NCBI RefSeq assembly: GCF_004117835.1 | Contig: NZ_SDSC01000001.1 | Location: 124,001-188,000, forward strand | Origin: Macrococcus sp. DPC7161 | GTDB taxonomy: Bacteria; Bacillota; Bacilli; Staphylococcales; Staphylococcaceae | Direction of reading: 5' to 3' | DNA length: 64,000 nt | Part shown: one piece after another, positions 37,768 through 46,457 of the stretch | Numbering within the stretch: position 1 is the first letter of the stretch | How the letters are laid out: every line of letters begins with the position of its first letter | Notes under the pieces: generated by a model | Seen by the model: the letters and a program-made list of their open reading frames with translations, nothing else | Told to the model about the DNA's origin: nothing | Database searches by the model: none | Made by a program: the position numbers and the translations under genes

Positions 37768-38835
37768 ATGAAGAACAATCTTAAAAATGTAAAGCTATTC
37801 GGTTTAATGTCATTATTAATGATGATGCTTGCTGGATGTGGTAAACCTTATTTATCAGCTTTACGACCAGCGGGGGAAGTTGCGCAAGAGCAATTTAACT
37901 TAATGATGTTAGCAGTTTACATCATGATTTTAGTAATCGTTGTTGTAACAGTAATTTTCATTTTAGCTGTAATTAAATTCCGTCGTGGAAAAGTAGGAGA
38001 AAACTTTGTACCTAAAGATGTACATGGTAATCACAAATTAGAAATCGTTTGGACTTTAATTCCAATCATCCTTTTAACGATTTTAGCAATTCCTACTGTT
38101 GCATTAACTTTTAAATTAGCAGATACAAAAGCTATGGATAAAGTTGATTCAAAAGGTCAAAACAAAGAAATGATCGTCAATGTTACTGCAAATTTATACT
38201 GGTGGGAATTTGAATATCCTAATCAAAAAATCGTAACAAGCCAAGAGTTGGTTGTACCAACAGATACAAAAGTGTACTTTAGATTACATTCTGCTGACGT
38301 TAAACACTCATTCTGGATTCCAGCTGTCGGTGGTAAAATGGATACAAACGTTGAAAACATCAACAAATTCTATTTAATCTTTGATAGCAAAAAAGCACAA
38401 GATGCTAATAATGTTTTCTATGGTAAGTGTGCTGAGTTATGTGGACCTTCACATGCATTAATGGACTTTAAAGTTAAGACAATGTCTAAAGACGATTTCA
38501 AAACTTGGGTTGCTAAAATGCAAGATGTGAAAAAAGCAAAACCTGCATTAACTGCTGAAGCTAAGCAAGGTGAAAAAGTATTTAAACAATCTTGTCAAGG
38601 TTGTCACGCGGTTACACCAACAGGTAAAGGTGCTAAAGGACCAAACTTAACAACATATGGTGATAGAACACGCGTTGCTGGTGTTTTAGATCACAATGAA
38701 GAAAACTTAAAGAAATGGATTAAAGATCCAGAAGCTATTAAACCAGGAAATAAAATGACTGGTCAATACAAAGTATCTGATTCAGATATCGATGCTTTAG
38801 CAAAATATTTAATGGAACGTAAAGTAGAAGAGTAG
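37768..38835 (+). CDS. ctaC: caa3 cytochrome c oxidase subunit II with fused cytochrome c
   Basis: 355 residues from ATG 37768, preceded by GAGGGG. The signal peptide ends in lipobox LAGC with Cys24, so it is a lipoprotein. Two membrane helices (about 43-68 and 85-110) precede the CuA cupredoxin domain, whose ligands include Cys221, Cys225, His229 and Met232 in CAELCGPSHALM. A C-terminal class I cytochrome c domain has haem-binding Cys276-x-x-Cys279-His280. The fused cytochrome is what defines caa3 oxidases. S. aureus lacks this gene. Confidence 0.96.
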   Translation: MKNNLKNVKLFGLMSLLMMMLAGCGKPYLSALRPAGEVAQEQFNLMMLAVYIMILVIVVVTVIFILAVIKFRRGKVGENFVPKDVHGNHKLEIVWTLIPIILLTILAIPTVALTFKLADTKAMDKVDSKGQNKEMIVNVTANLYWWEFEYPNQKIVTSQELVVPTDTKVYFRLHSADVKHSFWIPAVGGKMDTNVENINKFYLIFDSKKAQDANNVFYGKCAELCGPSHALMDFKVKTMSKDDFKTWVAKMQDVKKAKPALTAEAKQGEKVFKQSCQGCHAVTPTGKGAKGPNLTTYGDRTRVAGVLDHNEENLKKWIKDPEAIKPGNKMTGQYKVSDSDIDALAKYLMERKVEE

Positions 38836-38857
38836 TAAATAAAGGGAGGTTACACAA

Positions 38858-40750
38858 TTGGCTACACAGAAAAAACGTGGTTTAATCATGGAGTACTTAA
38901 CGACAGTAGACCATAAGAAAATTGCAATTTTGTACTTGATCATGGGTGGATTGTTCTTCGCCATGGGTGGTATCGAAGCAATGTTAATTCGTATTCAACT
39001 TGCTGTACCTAATAATAGTATTGTATCTGCAGGTTTATTTAACCAAATCATTACAATGCATGGTACGACAATGATTTTCTTAGCAGCAATGCCATTATTA
39101 TTTGCATTTATGAATGCGGCTGTACCATTACAAATTGGTGCACGTGACGTTGCATTCCCATTCTTAAATGCTTTAGGTTTTTGGTTATTCTTCTTCGGTG
39201 GAATTTTCTTAAACTTATCTTGGATCATGGGAGGCGCACCTGATGCAGGTTGGACTTCTTATGCTTCATTATCTTTAGCTTCACCTGGTCACGGGATTGA
39301 CTTTTATGCATTAGGTTTACAAATTTCTGGTGCAGGTACGTTAATTGCGGGTATTAACTTCTTAGTTACAATCATCAATATGAGAGCACCTGGTATGACT
39401 TATATGCGTATGCCATTATTTACTTGGACTACATTCGTAGCAAGTGCATTAATCGTATTTGCATTCCCACCATTAACAATTGGTTTATTCTTATTAATCT
39501 TTGATAGAATGTTCGGAACAGGTTTCTTCGTAGTATCACAAGGTGGTAATACAATCATTTGGGAACACTTATTCTGGATCTTCGGTCACCCTGAAGTATA
39601 TATTTTAGTATTACCAGCTTTCGGTATTTTCTCAGAAATTTTTGCAACGTTCTCAAGAAAACGTTTATTCGGTTACTCTGCAATGGTATTTGCAACAGTA
39701 TTAATCGGTTTCTTAGGGTTCATGGTATGGGCTCACCACATGTTTACTGTAGGTATGGGTCCAACTGCAAACGCTATTTTCGCAGTAGCAACAATGGCAA
39801 TCGCAGTACCAACTGGTGTTAAAATCTTTAACTGGTTATTAACAATTTGGGGCGGTAGTATTGAATTTACTACTCCAATGTTATACTCATTAGCATTTAT
39901 CCCATCTTTCGTTATGGGTGGTGTTACTGGTGTAATGCAAGCATCTGCACCAGCTGACTATCAATATCATGATTCATACTTTATCGTAGCGCATTTCCAT
40001 TACGTTATCGTTGGTGGTGTTGTATTCGCATTATTAGGCGGATTACATTTCTACTTCCCATTAATGTTTGGTAAAATGTTAAGCGAAAAATTAGGTAAAG
40101 TTGCATTCGTATTATTCTTTATTGGTTTCCATTTAACATTCTTAGTACAACACTTCTTAGGATTAATGGGTATGCCAAGACGTGTGTTCACTTACCTTCC
40201 AGGTCAAGGTTATGACACATTCAACTTAATTTCTACAGTAGGTGCCTTTACAATGGCATTAGCTGTAATTATTTTATTAATCAACGTTGTGATGACTTTA
40301 GCTAAAGGTAAACGCGTTGGTCGCGATGCATGGGGAGATGGCCGTACTTTAGAATGGTCATTACCACAACCAATTCCTTTCTATAACTTTGCTCAAACAC
40401 CATTAATTCGTGGCTTAGATGCATTTGCTTTAGAGAAAAAAGAAGGAAATGGTGAAATGTTACCGGCTGAATCATTAGGTGATATTCATATGCCTAATAA
40501 TTCTATCTTACCTTTTGTACAATCTTTAGGATTATTTGTAGCAGCATTTGGTGCTTTATACATTTCAGATGGCCAAAAATGGGCATTAGAAGCTGTTAAA
40601 GCATTGCCTGAAAAACCTTGGGCAGTATTTGTATTAATCATTGGTTTAGCTATTACTGCAGGTGCTATGATTGCACGTTCATTAAAAGATGATTTAGGTT
40701 ATCATATTACAAAAGAAGAGTTAATCGAGTATGAAAGAGGTGTTAAATAA
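38858..40750 (+). CDS. ctaD: caa3 cytochrome c oxidase subunit I
   Basis: A 630-residue catalytic subunit with 12 or more membrane helices, holding haem a and the haem a3-CuB centre and pumping protons. HPEVYIL near residue 247 gives the CuB histidine and the cross-linked tyrosine of A-type haem-copper oxidases. WAHHMFTVGMG near 292 provides two further CuB histidines, and HFHYVIVGG near 380 the haem ligands. The start is TTG 38858, eight bases after GGGAGG. It overlaps ctaE by one base. Confidence 0.97.
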   Translation: MATQKKRGLIMEYLTTVDHKKIAILYLIMGGLFFAMGGIEAMLIRIQLAVPNNSIVSAGLFNQIITMHGTTMIFLAAMPLLFAFMNAAVPLQIGARDVAFPFLNALGFWLFFFGGIFLNLSWIMGGAPDAGWTSYASLSLASPGHGIDFYALGLQISGAGTLIAGINFLVTIINMRAPGMTYMRMPLFTWTTFVASALIVFAFPPLTIGLFLLIFDRMFGTGFFVVSQGGNTIIWEHLFWIFGHPEVYILVLPAFGIFSEIFATFSRKRLFGYSAMVFATVLIGFLGFMVWAHHMFTVGMGPTANAIFAVATMAIAVPTGVKIFNWLLTIWGGSIEFTTPMLYSLAFIPSFVMGGVTGVMQASAPADYQYHDSYFIVAHFHYVIVGGVVFALLGGLHFYFPLMFGKMLSEKLGKVAFVLFFIGFHLTFLVQHFLGLMGMPRRVFTYLPGQGYDTFNLISTVGAFTMALAVIILLINVVMTLAKGKRVGRDAWGDGRTLEWSLPQPIPFYNFAQTPLIRGLDAFALEKKEGNGEMLPAESLGDIHMPNNSILPFVQSLGLFVAAFGALYISDGQKWALEAVKALPEKPWAVFVLIIGLAITAGAMIARSLKDDLGYHITKEELIEYERGVK

Positions 40751-41379
40751 TGGCGCATCATGAAGAAAAAATGACGCTTGAGAGATGGCCAAGTCATCCT
40801 GAAACAGCTTCTTTAGAAGGTAAAAATAAGCTGATTGGATTTTGGATTTTCTTAGGTGGAGAAACTGCATTATTCGCTTCACTATTTGCTACTTATTTAG
40901 CACTAAAAGATCATGTTCCAAGTGAAGATCATTTATTAGCAAAAGATTTATTCCACTTACCATTAGCTTTTGTAATGACAATGTTATTATTAACATCATC
41001 ATTAACAAGTGTTTATGCAATCTTTAAAATGAAAAACTTTGATTTTAAAGGTATGGTAACTTGGTTAATTATTACTGTTATTTTAGGTTTAGGATTCTTA
41101 GGGTTAGAAATTTATGAGTTTGTTGAATACATTCATCAAGGTCATACTTTCCGTTCAAGTGCATTCGGTTCAAGTTTCTACTTCTTAGTTGGAACGCACG
41201 GTTTCCACGTATTAATTGGTTTAGTATGGATTACATTGTTAATCATCCGAAACATGAAACGTGGCTTATCAGTATACAATGCTGCTAAATTTAATACAGC
41301 TGCATTATACTGGCACTTTATCGATGTTGTATGGGTATTTATCTTTACAGTAGTTTACTTGTTAGGAGTGTTAGGCTAA
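40750..41379 (+). CDS. ctaE: caa3 cytochrome c oxidase subunit III
   Basis: 209 residues with five hydrophobic helices, short for subunit III, as in Bacillus CtaE. Family segments are GETALFASLFATYLAL near residue 36, GTHGFHVLIGL near 148 and WHFIDVVWVFIFTVVYL near the end. It starts on the ctaD stop codon (TAATG) and overlaps ctaF in the same way, so the four oxidase subunits are translationally chained. Confidence 0.96.
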   Translation: MAHHEEKMTLERWPSHPETASLEGKNKLIGFWIFLGGETALFASLFATYLALKDHVPSEDHLLAKDLFHLPLAFVMTMLLLTSSLTSVYAIFKMKNFDFKGMVTWLIITVILGLGFLGLEIYEFVEYIHQGHTFRSSAFGSSFYFLVGTHGFHVLIGLVWITLLIIRNMKRGLSVYNAAKFNTAALYWHFIDVVWVFIFTVVYLLGVLG

Positions 41380-41711
41380 TGACAAATCAATTTAACGAAG
41401 CAAAGCATAAATTCGAATTACGTAAACGTACAGAAGAAATGAGAATGCAAGTAACAACATTCGGTATTATGATTTTCTTAACTTTAGTTGCATTTGCAAT
41501 GGTTGCAGCTGGCTTAAGTAAAGAATTCGTTATCCCAGCAGTTTTATTACTTGCTGTCATTCAAGTTATTTTACAATTTTATTATTTCATGCATATGTCA
41601 CATAAAGGACATGGTGTCGCGAAATTATTTATCTTCTCAGGTATTGTAGTCGCAATTTCATTTATCGTAATGGCTTTATACATTACTTGGTTAGGAGATC
41701 CTTTAAAATAA
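41379..41711 (+). CDS. ctaF: caa3 cytochrome c oxidase subunit IV
   Basis: The start is set at ATG 41379 (110 residues), overlapping the ctaE stop by one base and preceded by AGGAG. Longer in-frame starts inside ctaE are not credible. Three hydrophobic helices follow an Arg/Lys-rich N-terminus. The FYYFMHMSHKGHG segment near residue 65 is typical of small subunit IV proteins of quinol and caa3 oxidases. It closes the structural operon ahead of a terminator. Confidence 0.93.
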   Translation: MTNQFNEAKHKFELRKRTEEMRMQVTTFGIMIFLTLVAFAMVAAGLSKEFVIPAVLLLAVIQVILQFYYFMHMSHKGHGVAKLFIFSGIVVAISFIVMALYITWLGDPLK

Positions 41712-41716
41712 TCATT

Positions 41717-41748
41717 AAACAGCCGGAGCTTTAGCTTCGGTTGTTTTT
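41717..41748 (+). terminator. Terminator after ctaF
   Basis: AAACAGCCGGAGC (41717-41729) pairs with GCTTCGGTTGTTT (41734-41746), with some G-T pairs, then a T-rich end. It separates the structural genes from ctaG. Confidence 0.75.
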
Positions 41749-41849
41749 AATTTTTGAGCGTTTTTTGACAAAAAATTGTCTTAAATTTGAATGAATAAGC
41801 ATTGAATAATACGGTATAATGTAAGTAATTATATGTATGGAGTGGTGTT

Positions 41850-42806
41850 ATGGAGAAGTTAAGTTCCATTAAAATTTTTGGTTTTTTTGCAAATTGGAGT
41901 CCATTCTTTTTTGTGGCATTAATATTTGTTTCGATTGTATTTTTCTTGATAACAGTGAAATGGAGAAAAGACATTCCAAATAGTCGTCCTTTAACTAAAT
42001 TTGAAGGTATTTTATTTATCTTTTTAATGGTTTTAATTTATATTGTCAAAGGATCACCAATTGATTTATTGAGCCACATCATGTTTAGCTTCCATATGTT
42101 GCAAATGGCAATTTTGTATTTATTAATTATTCCGTTATTATACTTTGCAGTACCAAATTATTTAATTGACTATGTGATTTCATTGTCTGGTATTAAGAAG
42201 CCATTTGAATTTTTATCAAAGCCAATACTTGCAATTTTCTTATTTAATGGTATATTTTCTATTTATCATTTACCTGTAGTTCTTGACTATTTAAAACAGC
42301 AAGCAACATTACATTCGTTATTTACTATATTAATGAGTGTATCTGCATTTTTAATGTGGTATGCAGTATTTAATAAAACGAGCTTGCCTAGAAAGCAATT
42401 AACGGGTTTACAAAAGTTATTTTTTATTTTTATGATTGGTGTATTATTAACGCCTTCATGTGGTTTAATCATTTTTGCGCAAAAGCCGATGTATAAAACT
42501 TATACAGAGCCGTCAGCTTGGATGGGTGCGATGAGTTTATGTGTACCGACAGATACATTATCTGACGTATTACAAAATAGTAGTATTAGTGGACCACAAT
42601 ACTTTAGTAATATGACACCTAAAGATGACCAACAAACAGGTGGCGTAATTATGAAAGTTTTACAAGAAGTTTTCTTTGGCTTTATGCTGTTTTTTGTATT
42701 TTATAGATGGTATAAAGAAGAAAGAATTGATCCCGATGTGATTACACAAAGAGATCTTGAAGAACACAATAAACAAAAAGCGTATTTTAAACAATTTGAA
42801 TCATAG
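41850..42806 (+). CDS. ctaG: Cytochrome c oxidase assembly factor CtaG (caa3 type)
   Basis: A 318-residue membrane protein with about seven helices of the Bacillus CtaG family, needed to assemble the copper centre of caa3 oxidase and unrelated to mitochondrial Cox11-type CtaG. HxxHM-like segments (SHIMFSFHMLQM near residue 72) and YHLPVVLDY near 130 are the family histidine motifs. GGAG precedes the ATG. It lies ten bases before ctaM. Confidence 0.9.
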   Translation: MEKLSSIKIFGFFANWSPFFFVALIFVSIVFFLITVKWRKDIPNSRPLTKFEGILFIFLMVLIYIVKGSPIDLLSHIMFSFHMLQMAILYLLIIPLLYFAVPNYLIDYVISLSGIKKPFEFLSKPILAIFLFNGIFSIYHLPVVLDYLKQQATLHSLFTILMSVSAFLMWYAVFNKTSLPRKQLTGLQKLFFIFMIGVLLTPSCGLIIFAQKPMYKTYTEPSAWMGAMSLCVPTDTLSDVLQNSSISGPQYFSNMTPKDDQQTGGVIMKVLQEVFFGFMLFFVFYRWYKEERIDPDVITQRDLEEHNKQKAYFKQFES

Positions 42807-42815
42807 GAGGAAAAT

Positions 42816-43277
42816 ATGAATTTACCAATATTACCTACGATTAGCACAAGTTTTATCGTCATAAGTGCGATACTTGTAGCAATTGGGTGGACATTAATTG
42901 CAAGAGGTAAAGTTGAGCAACATAAAAAAGTAATGCTCGCAGCAGGAGCTGCAGCACTAACATTTTTTATTATATATGCTACAAGAACTGTATTTATTGG
43001 GAATACTGCTTTTGGTGGACCTGATGATATCAAAAAATATTATACGATATTTTTAATTTTTCATATTAACTTAGCAACAATCGGTGGTGTAATGGGCTTA
43101 ATTTGTATCATTACTGGCCTTAAAGATAAATTGAAAATTCATCGTAGATTAGGACCAATTGCTTCTGTTGTTTGGTTCTTTACAGCAATTACTGGTGTAG
43201 CTGTTTATTTATTACTTTATGTTTTCTATCATGGTGGAGAAACGACATCAGTAATAAAAGCAATCATTGGTGGATAA
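42816..43277 (+). CDS. ctaM: DUF420 oxidase assembly protein CtaM
   Basis: A 153-residue protein with four hydrophobic helices and conserved histidines (KVEQHKKVMLAAG near 32, FHINLATIGG near 82, KIHRRLG near 108, FYHGGE near the end), the DUF420/YozB pattern. In S. aureus, CtaM is required for function of the aa3 menaquinol oxidase QoxABCD. Here it is adjacent to ctaG, so the two assembly factors for haem-copper oxidases are together. AGGAGG precedes the ATG. Confidence 0.9.
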   Translation: MNLPILPTISTSFIVISAILVAIGWTLIARGKVEQHKKVMLAAGAAALTFFIIYATRTVFIGNTAFGGPDDIKKYYTIFLIFHINLATIGGVMGLICIITGLKDKLKIHRRLGPIASVVWFFTAITGVAVYLLLYVFYHGGETTSVIKAIIGG

Positions 43278-43290
43278 AAAGATACAAAAA

Positions 43291-43334
43291 AAAAGTCTGA
43301 TACATATCAAAATTTTGATGTGTATCAGACTTTT
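43291..43334. terminator. Long bidirectional terminator after ctaM
   Basis: A 22-bp stem (43291-43312 with 43313-43334; core GTCTGATACA with TGTATCAGAC) with one G-T pair and flanking A and T runs. Unusually long but placed as a normal convergent terminator. Confidence 0.88.
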
Positions 43335-43347
43335 ATTTTGTCTATCA

Positions 43348-44397
43348 TTATATTTTGAATTTTATATTGATTGCACCTGATTCAAAGATTGTAACGATGA
43401 GGATTAAAATAATTGGTCCTACAAAGAAACCAATAAAGCCCATAAGTTTTAATCCAATAAACATTGCAATTAATGTTGGTAATGGTGATAACCCAACACC
43501 ATGTCCCATCACTTTAGGCTCTAAAACTTTTCTTTGAACTAATAAAAATAGTGATAAAAGAAGCAATTTAATTGCTAGACTTGGGTCTCCTGCAATATAT
43601 GCATAGATTGCCCAAGGAATTGTTACACCTGTTGCACCGATAATGGGTAGTAAATCTATAATACAGATAATAATACTCAGCACAAGTGCATTTTCTGGTG
43701 TGATAAACAATAAACCAATGAATGTAAAGAACCATGTGATACAAGATAGGATTATAGCGGCACGTAGCATACCAAATATTGATCCAGTAATTTTCTTCCA
43801 AACGAATATTGTACGTTCATATGTTTTGTCATAAGTATGATTTCTGATGATTTGATGCATTTTTGGAATTTCTAACATAAATAAAAATAGGGCAACTAAA
43901 AATACGAGTCCAGTAATTAGTGCTTCAGGTAAGCTAGAAATAAGAGAAGTAATTCTTTCAACATTAAAGTAATTTAATATAGAATCACGGATTTTGAATA
44001 ATAAATTTTGTATCTCATCAATAATTTGATTGGTCATACTTTTTGGTAAAAATTCTGCCAGTCGTATCTCAATTTTATCCCATGCCTTCATTAAGTGATT
44101 CATTTTCATAGGTAAATCTTTTGCAAATTGAATCAAACTTTCTGCAAGTTTTGTGATAAAGAAATAAGTAAATAACAGTATTGCACCAAGTATGGATGAA
44201 TAAATAATTGTAACACTCCATTTTCGACTTTTGACTTTCTTCTCTAATAATTTAACGAAGGGTTCAATCATCAATGCAATGACAAGTGCTGCAATTAATG
44301 GTATAGAAATGGGAATAATAAAGTAGAAAAATAATAATGCAATAATAACAATGCTAATAATCGTTATATTACGTTTATTAAACCATTTTTTAATCAC
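43348..44397 (-). CDS. AI-2E family (PerM/YtvI-like) membrane transporter
   Basis: A 349-residue protein with about eight hydrophobic helices. N-terminal hairpins are followed by an amphipathic middle region (about 75-150) and a C-terminal block with IIGATGVTIPWAIYAYIAG and QRKVLEPKVMGHGVGLSPLPTL. That layout marks the AI-2E transporter (PF01594) superfamily. Characterised members export autoinducer-2 or are Na+/H+ antiporters, and the substrate here is unknown. AAGGAGGAG precedes the ATG on the minus strand. Confidence 0.85.
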   Translation of the reverse strand: MIKKWFNKRNITIISIVIIALLFFYFIIPISIPLIAALVIALMIEPFVKLLEKKVKSRKWSVTIIYSSILGAILLFTYFFITKLAESLIQFAKDLPMKMNHLMKAWDKIEIRLAEFLPKSMTNQIIDEIQNLLFKIRDSILNYFNVERITSLISSLPEALITGLVFLVALFLFMLEIPKMHQIIRNHTYDKTYERTIFVWKKITGSIFGMLRAAIILSCITWFFTFIGLLFITPENALVLSIIICIIDLLPIIGATGVTIPWAIYAYIAGDPSLAIKLLLLSLFLLVQRKVLEPKVMGHGVGLSPLPTLIAMFIGLKLMGFIGFFVGPIILILIVTIFESGAINIKFKI

Positions 44398-44414
44398 AAA
44401 ACTCCTCCTTATTT

Positions 44415-44447
44415 AAAAAAGTGTGGGACAATTGTCCTACACTTTTT
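44415..44447 (-). terminator. Terminator after the YugN-like gene
   Basis: The hairpin 44415-44430 with 44433-44447 (GTGTGGGACA with TGTCCTACAC), with A and T runs, lies just after the stop of the minus-strand gene at 44461. Confidence 0.8.
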
Positions 44448-44460
44448 GACTATATTATGA

Positions 44461-44820
44461 TTAAGCTTGAATTGCTTTAATATCAGCTAATACTTTTTCG
44501 ATTGTTTCTTTACAATGTGCTACCATTTTTTCTGGGTAAATTTCGTCGTCTCCATATTCAACACCAGTTGGGTAATAGTGTTTACCTACATAAGGATCCA
44601 TCATTTGTAACACAGCATCTTTCGCACCAACATCTCCACTAATTGCATAACCAGGGAAACGTAAATAGTAGATGCCTTCTTTTAAGTTATACTTTAAATC
44701 ATAAGTAACACGTTCATAATCCCAGTGACCGCCTAAAATAATACCATGTTTATTCATTACATGTTGGATAACAGACTGATCAGCTTGAATTGTTTCGATG
44801 CCCGTATTTTCAAATAACAT
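44461..44820 (-). CDS. YugN-like family protein
   Basis: A 119-residue soluble protein with the YugN pattern: GHWDYERVTYDLKY near residue 33, IYYLRFPGYAISGDVG near 51, and GKHYYPTGVEYGDDEIYP near 78. No catalytic role is established for the family. GGGAGG precedes the ATG. It is monocistronic, between a terminator and the divergent CAP-domain gene. Confidence 0.82.
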   Translation of the reverse strand: MLFENTGIETIQADQSVIQHVMNKHGIILGGHWDYERVTYDLKYNLKEGIYYLRFPGYAISGDVGAKDAVLQMMDPYVGKHYYPTGVEYGDDEIYPEKMVAHCKETIEKVLADIKAIQA

Positions 44821-44951
44821 TTTATTTCCTCCCTATCCATTCTTACTTTAATTTTATGATAAAATGCTCGCTTATGCAATCGGATATTTATTTCTAATAA
44901 ATAATGTTAAAATGTGATATTATATAGTGATTAAATGAAAAGGATGAGGCA

Positions 44952-46013
44952 ATGAGAAACATTATAATTAAAATTATATTAATCGTTGTTGCTGGTACTT
45001 TTTTATTCTATTTGTTTTATTCACCGACATTAAAATTTGATGTCTTACAAAATCCTAAAAAAGTAACTAGAACGACTGAACCTATAAACTCTAAAAAAGA
45101 AGCACCTACAAATCTACCAAAGCTCGAAAAAGGGGTAGGTACATTTGTTGGTCAAGATGTATCCAATTTTATTAAGTCTTATGGCTATCCAACTCGAATT
45201 TATGATTCTAGTTTTTCCTATGAAAATCAAATATATAAAGATAAAGATCAATATTATATCTTAGGGGTAAAGAATAATAAAATTGTGTCTGTATATGCAA
45301 CTGGTATGATGGCTGACATCCATCCATTTAAAGTTGGCATGCAAAGCGATGTTGTGTTTAACGGTAATCAATTGGTATCAGAACCGATAATCAAAACATC
45401 TAAAGGTCAATATCGTTTTGAACTTTCAGAAGTAGACATTAAAACATTACCTTTGATTGAATATGATAATGTTTTTGCGCAAGTATTCATTGATCGTATT
45501 TCAAATAAAATTATGGCAATTCAATATATGAATAAAGAGCACTTAATTGAAGTACAGCCATATGCTATGAGTTATAATGGAGAAACGATTGAGCGAACGG
45601 CAAATAAGGATGAGCATAAGTTAAGTGAAGTGGCTAAAAATAGTAATAAAGTATTAACCATGTTTGAACTTACAAATATGATGCGTGTGATTCAAGGACG
45701 AGATCCTATCAATTCCAATGAACAAATCAATAATATTGCACAAAAAGAAGTATTAAGATTAATGGATGCAAATGAAGAAACGCCAACAGTGGTGAATGAT
45801 GAAATTGGTAAAGAATTAGATCAGAGAAATATTTCGTATAAAAATCTTGCACAAAATATCGCTGCTAATTTTGATGATGTACCAACTTTAATCAACAGTT
45901 GGCTAAACTCTGAACATCATCGTGAAAATTTATTAGATAAATCTGTTAATGAAATGGGCGGTGGTGTTTCAGGAGATTATTATTCTTTAATTTTTATCAA
46001 AAATGAAAAATAA
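44952..46013 (+). CDS. Membrane-anchored CAP-domain protein, YlbC-like
   Basis: 353 residues. An N-terminal signal-anchor (about 4-24) exports the protein. A CAP-associated domain spans about 60-200 (VGTFVGQDVSNFIKSYGYP near 56), and the C-terminal CAP/SCP domain (about 230-353) has SWLNSEHHRENLLD near 316 and GGGVSGDYYSLIF at the end. It corresponds to YlbC of Bacillus, which also precedes ylbF. Bacterial CAP proteins are extracellular; their activity is unclear. It ends 12 bases before ylbF. Confidence 0.85.
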   Translation: MRNIIIKIILIVVAGTFLFYLFYSPTLKFDVLQNPKKVTRTTEPINSKKEAPTNLPKLEKGVGTFVGQDVSNFIKSYGYPTRIYDSSFSYENQIYKDKDQYYILGVKNNKIVSVYATGMMADIHPFKVGMQSDVVFNGNQLVSEPIIKTSKGQYRFELSEVDIKTLPLIEYDNVFAQVFIDRISNKIMAIQYMNKEHLIEVQPYAMSYNGETIERTANKDEHKLSEVAKNSNKVLTMFELTNMMRVIQGRDPINSNEQINNIAQKEVLRLMDANEETPTVVNDEIGKELDQRNISYKNLAQNIAANFDDVPTLINSWLNSEHHRENLLDKSVNEMGGGVSGDYYSLIFIKNEK

Positions 46014-46025
46014 TAAAGGTGACTT

Positions 46026-46448
46026 ATGATATATGATGAACAATATTTTAAAATTTTAGATTTAAGTGAATCATTGAATCAAATGATTTTAAATTCAAAG
46101 GCATATCGTGATTATTATGAACAAACAATGCAGTTAAATGATAGTGAAGTGCAACAATTAAAAAAATCATTTTTACAATATAAAGATATATACGATGAAG
46201 TGACACGCTTTGGGCGCTATCATCCAGATTATCAAGAGGTTATGTTAGAGACAAGAAAACGAAAAAAAGCCTATGATATGCATCCGATTGTGATGAAACA
46301 TAAGCAATTAGAAACTGCATTGCAAAGCTTATTAGATGAGGTCATTATGATTGTTGCAAAAAGTGTTTCAAAAGAAGTGAAAGTTGAGTCAGGTAATCCA
46401 TTTTTTATTGATCACACATGTAGTACGAATTGTGGATGTTCACATTAG
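46026..46448 (+). CDS. ylbF: YlbF/RicF regulatory protein
   Basis: A 140-residue helical protein of the YlbF/YmcA family. In Bacillus it forms the Ric complex with YmcA and YaaT, which carries [4Fe-4S] clusters and helps RNase Y process operon mRNAs. The C-terminal CysX3CysXCys (Cys132, Cys136, Cys138) is the cluster-binding tail of YlbF. AAAGGTG precedes the ATG. It lies six bases from the next gene. Confidence 0.88.
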   Translation: MIYDEQYFKILDLSESLNQMILNSKAYRDYYEQTMQLNDSEVQQLKKSFLQYKDIYDEVTRFGRYHPDYQEVMLETRKRKKAYDMHPIVMKHKQLETALQSLLDEVIMIVAKSVSKEVKVESGNPFFIDHTCSTNCGCSH

Positions 46449-46457
46449 GAGGCTATG

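Noticed and set aside
41331-41378. Longer ctaF start inside ctaE
   Set aside because: Adds 16 residues read from ctaE in another frame; ATG 41379 with AGGAG and stop-start overlap is the natural start.
43291-43334. Very long inverted repeat that could be an insertion-sequence end or MITE
   Set aside because: No target duplication or second copy seen; lies precisely between convergent genes with T-runs, so it is a terminator.
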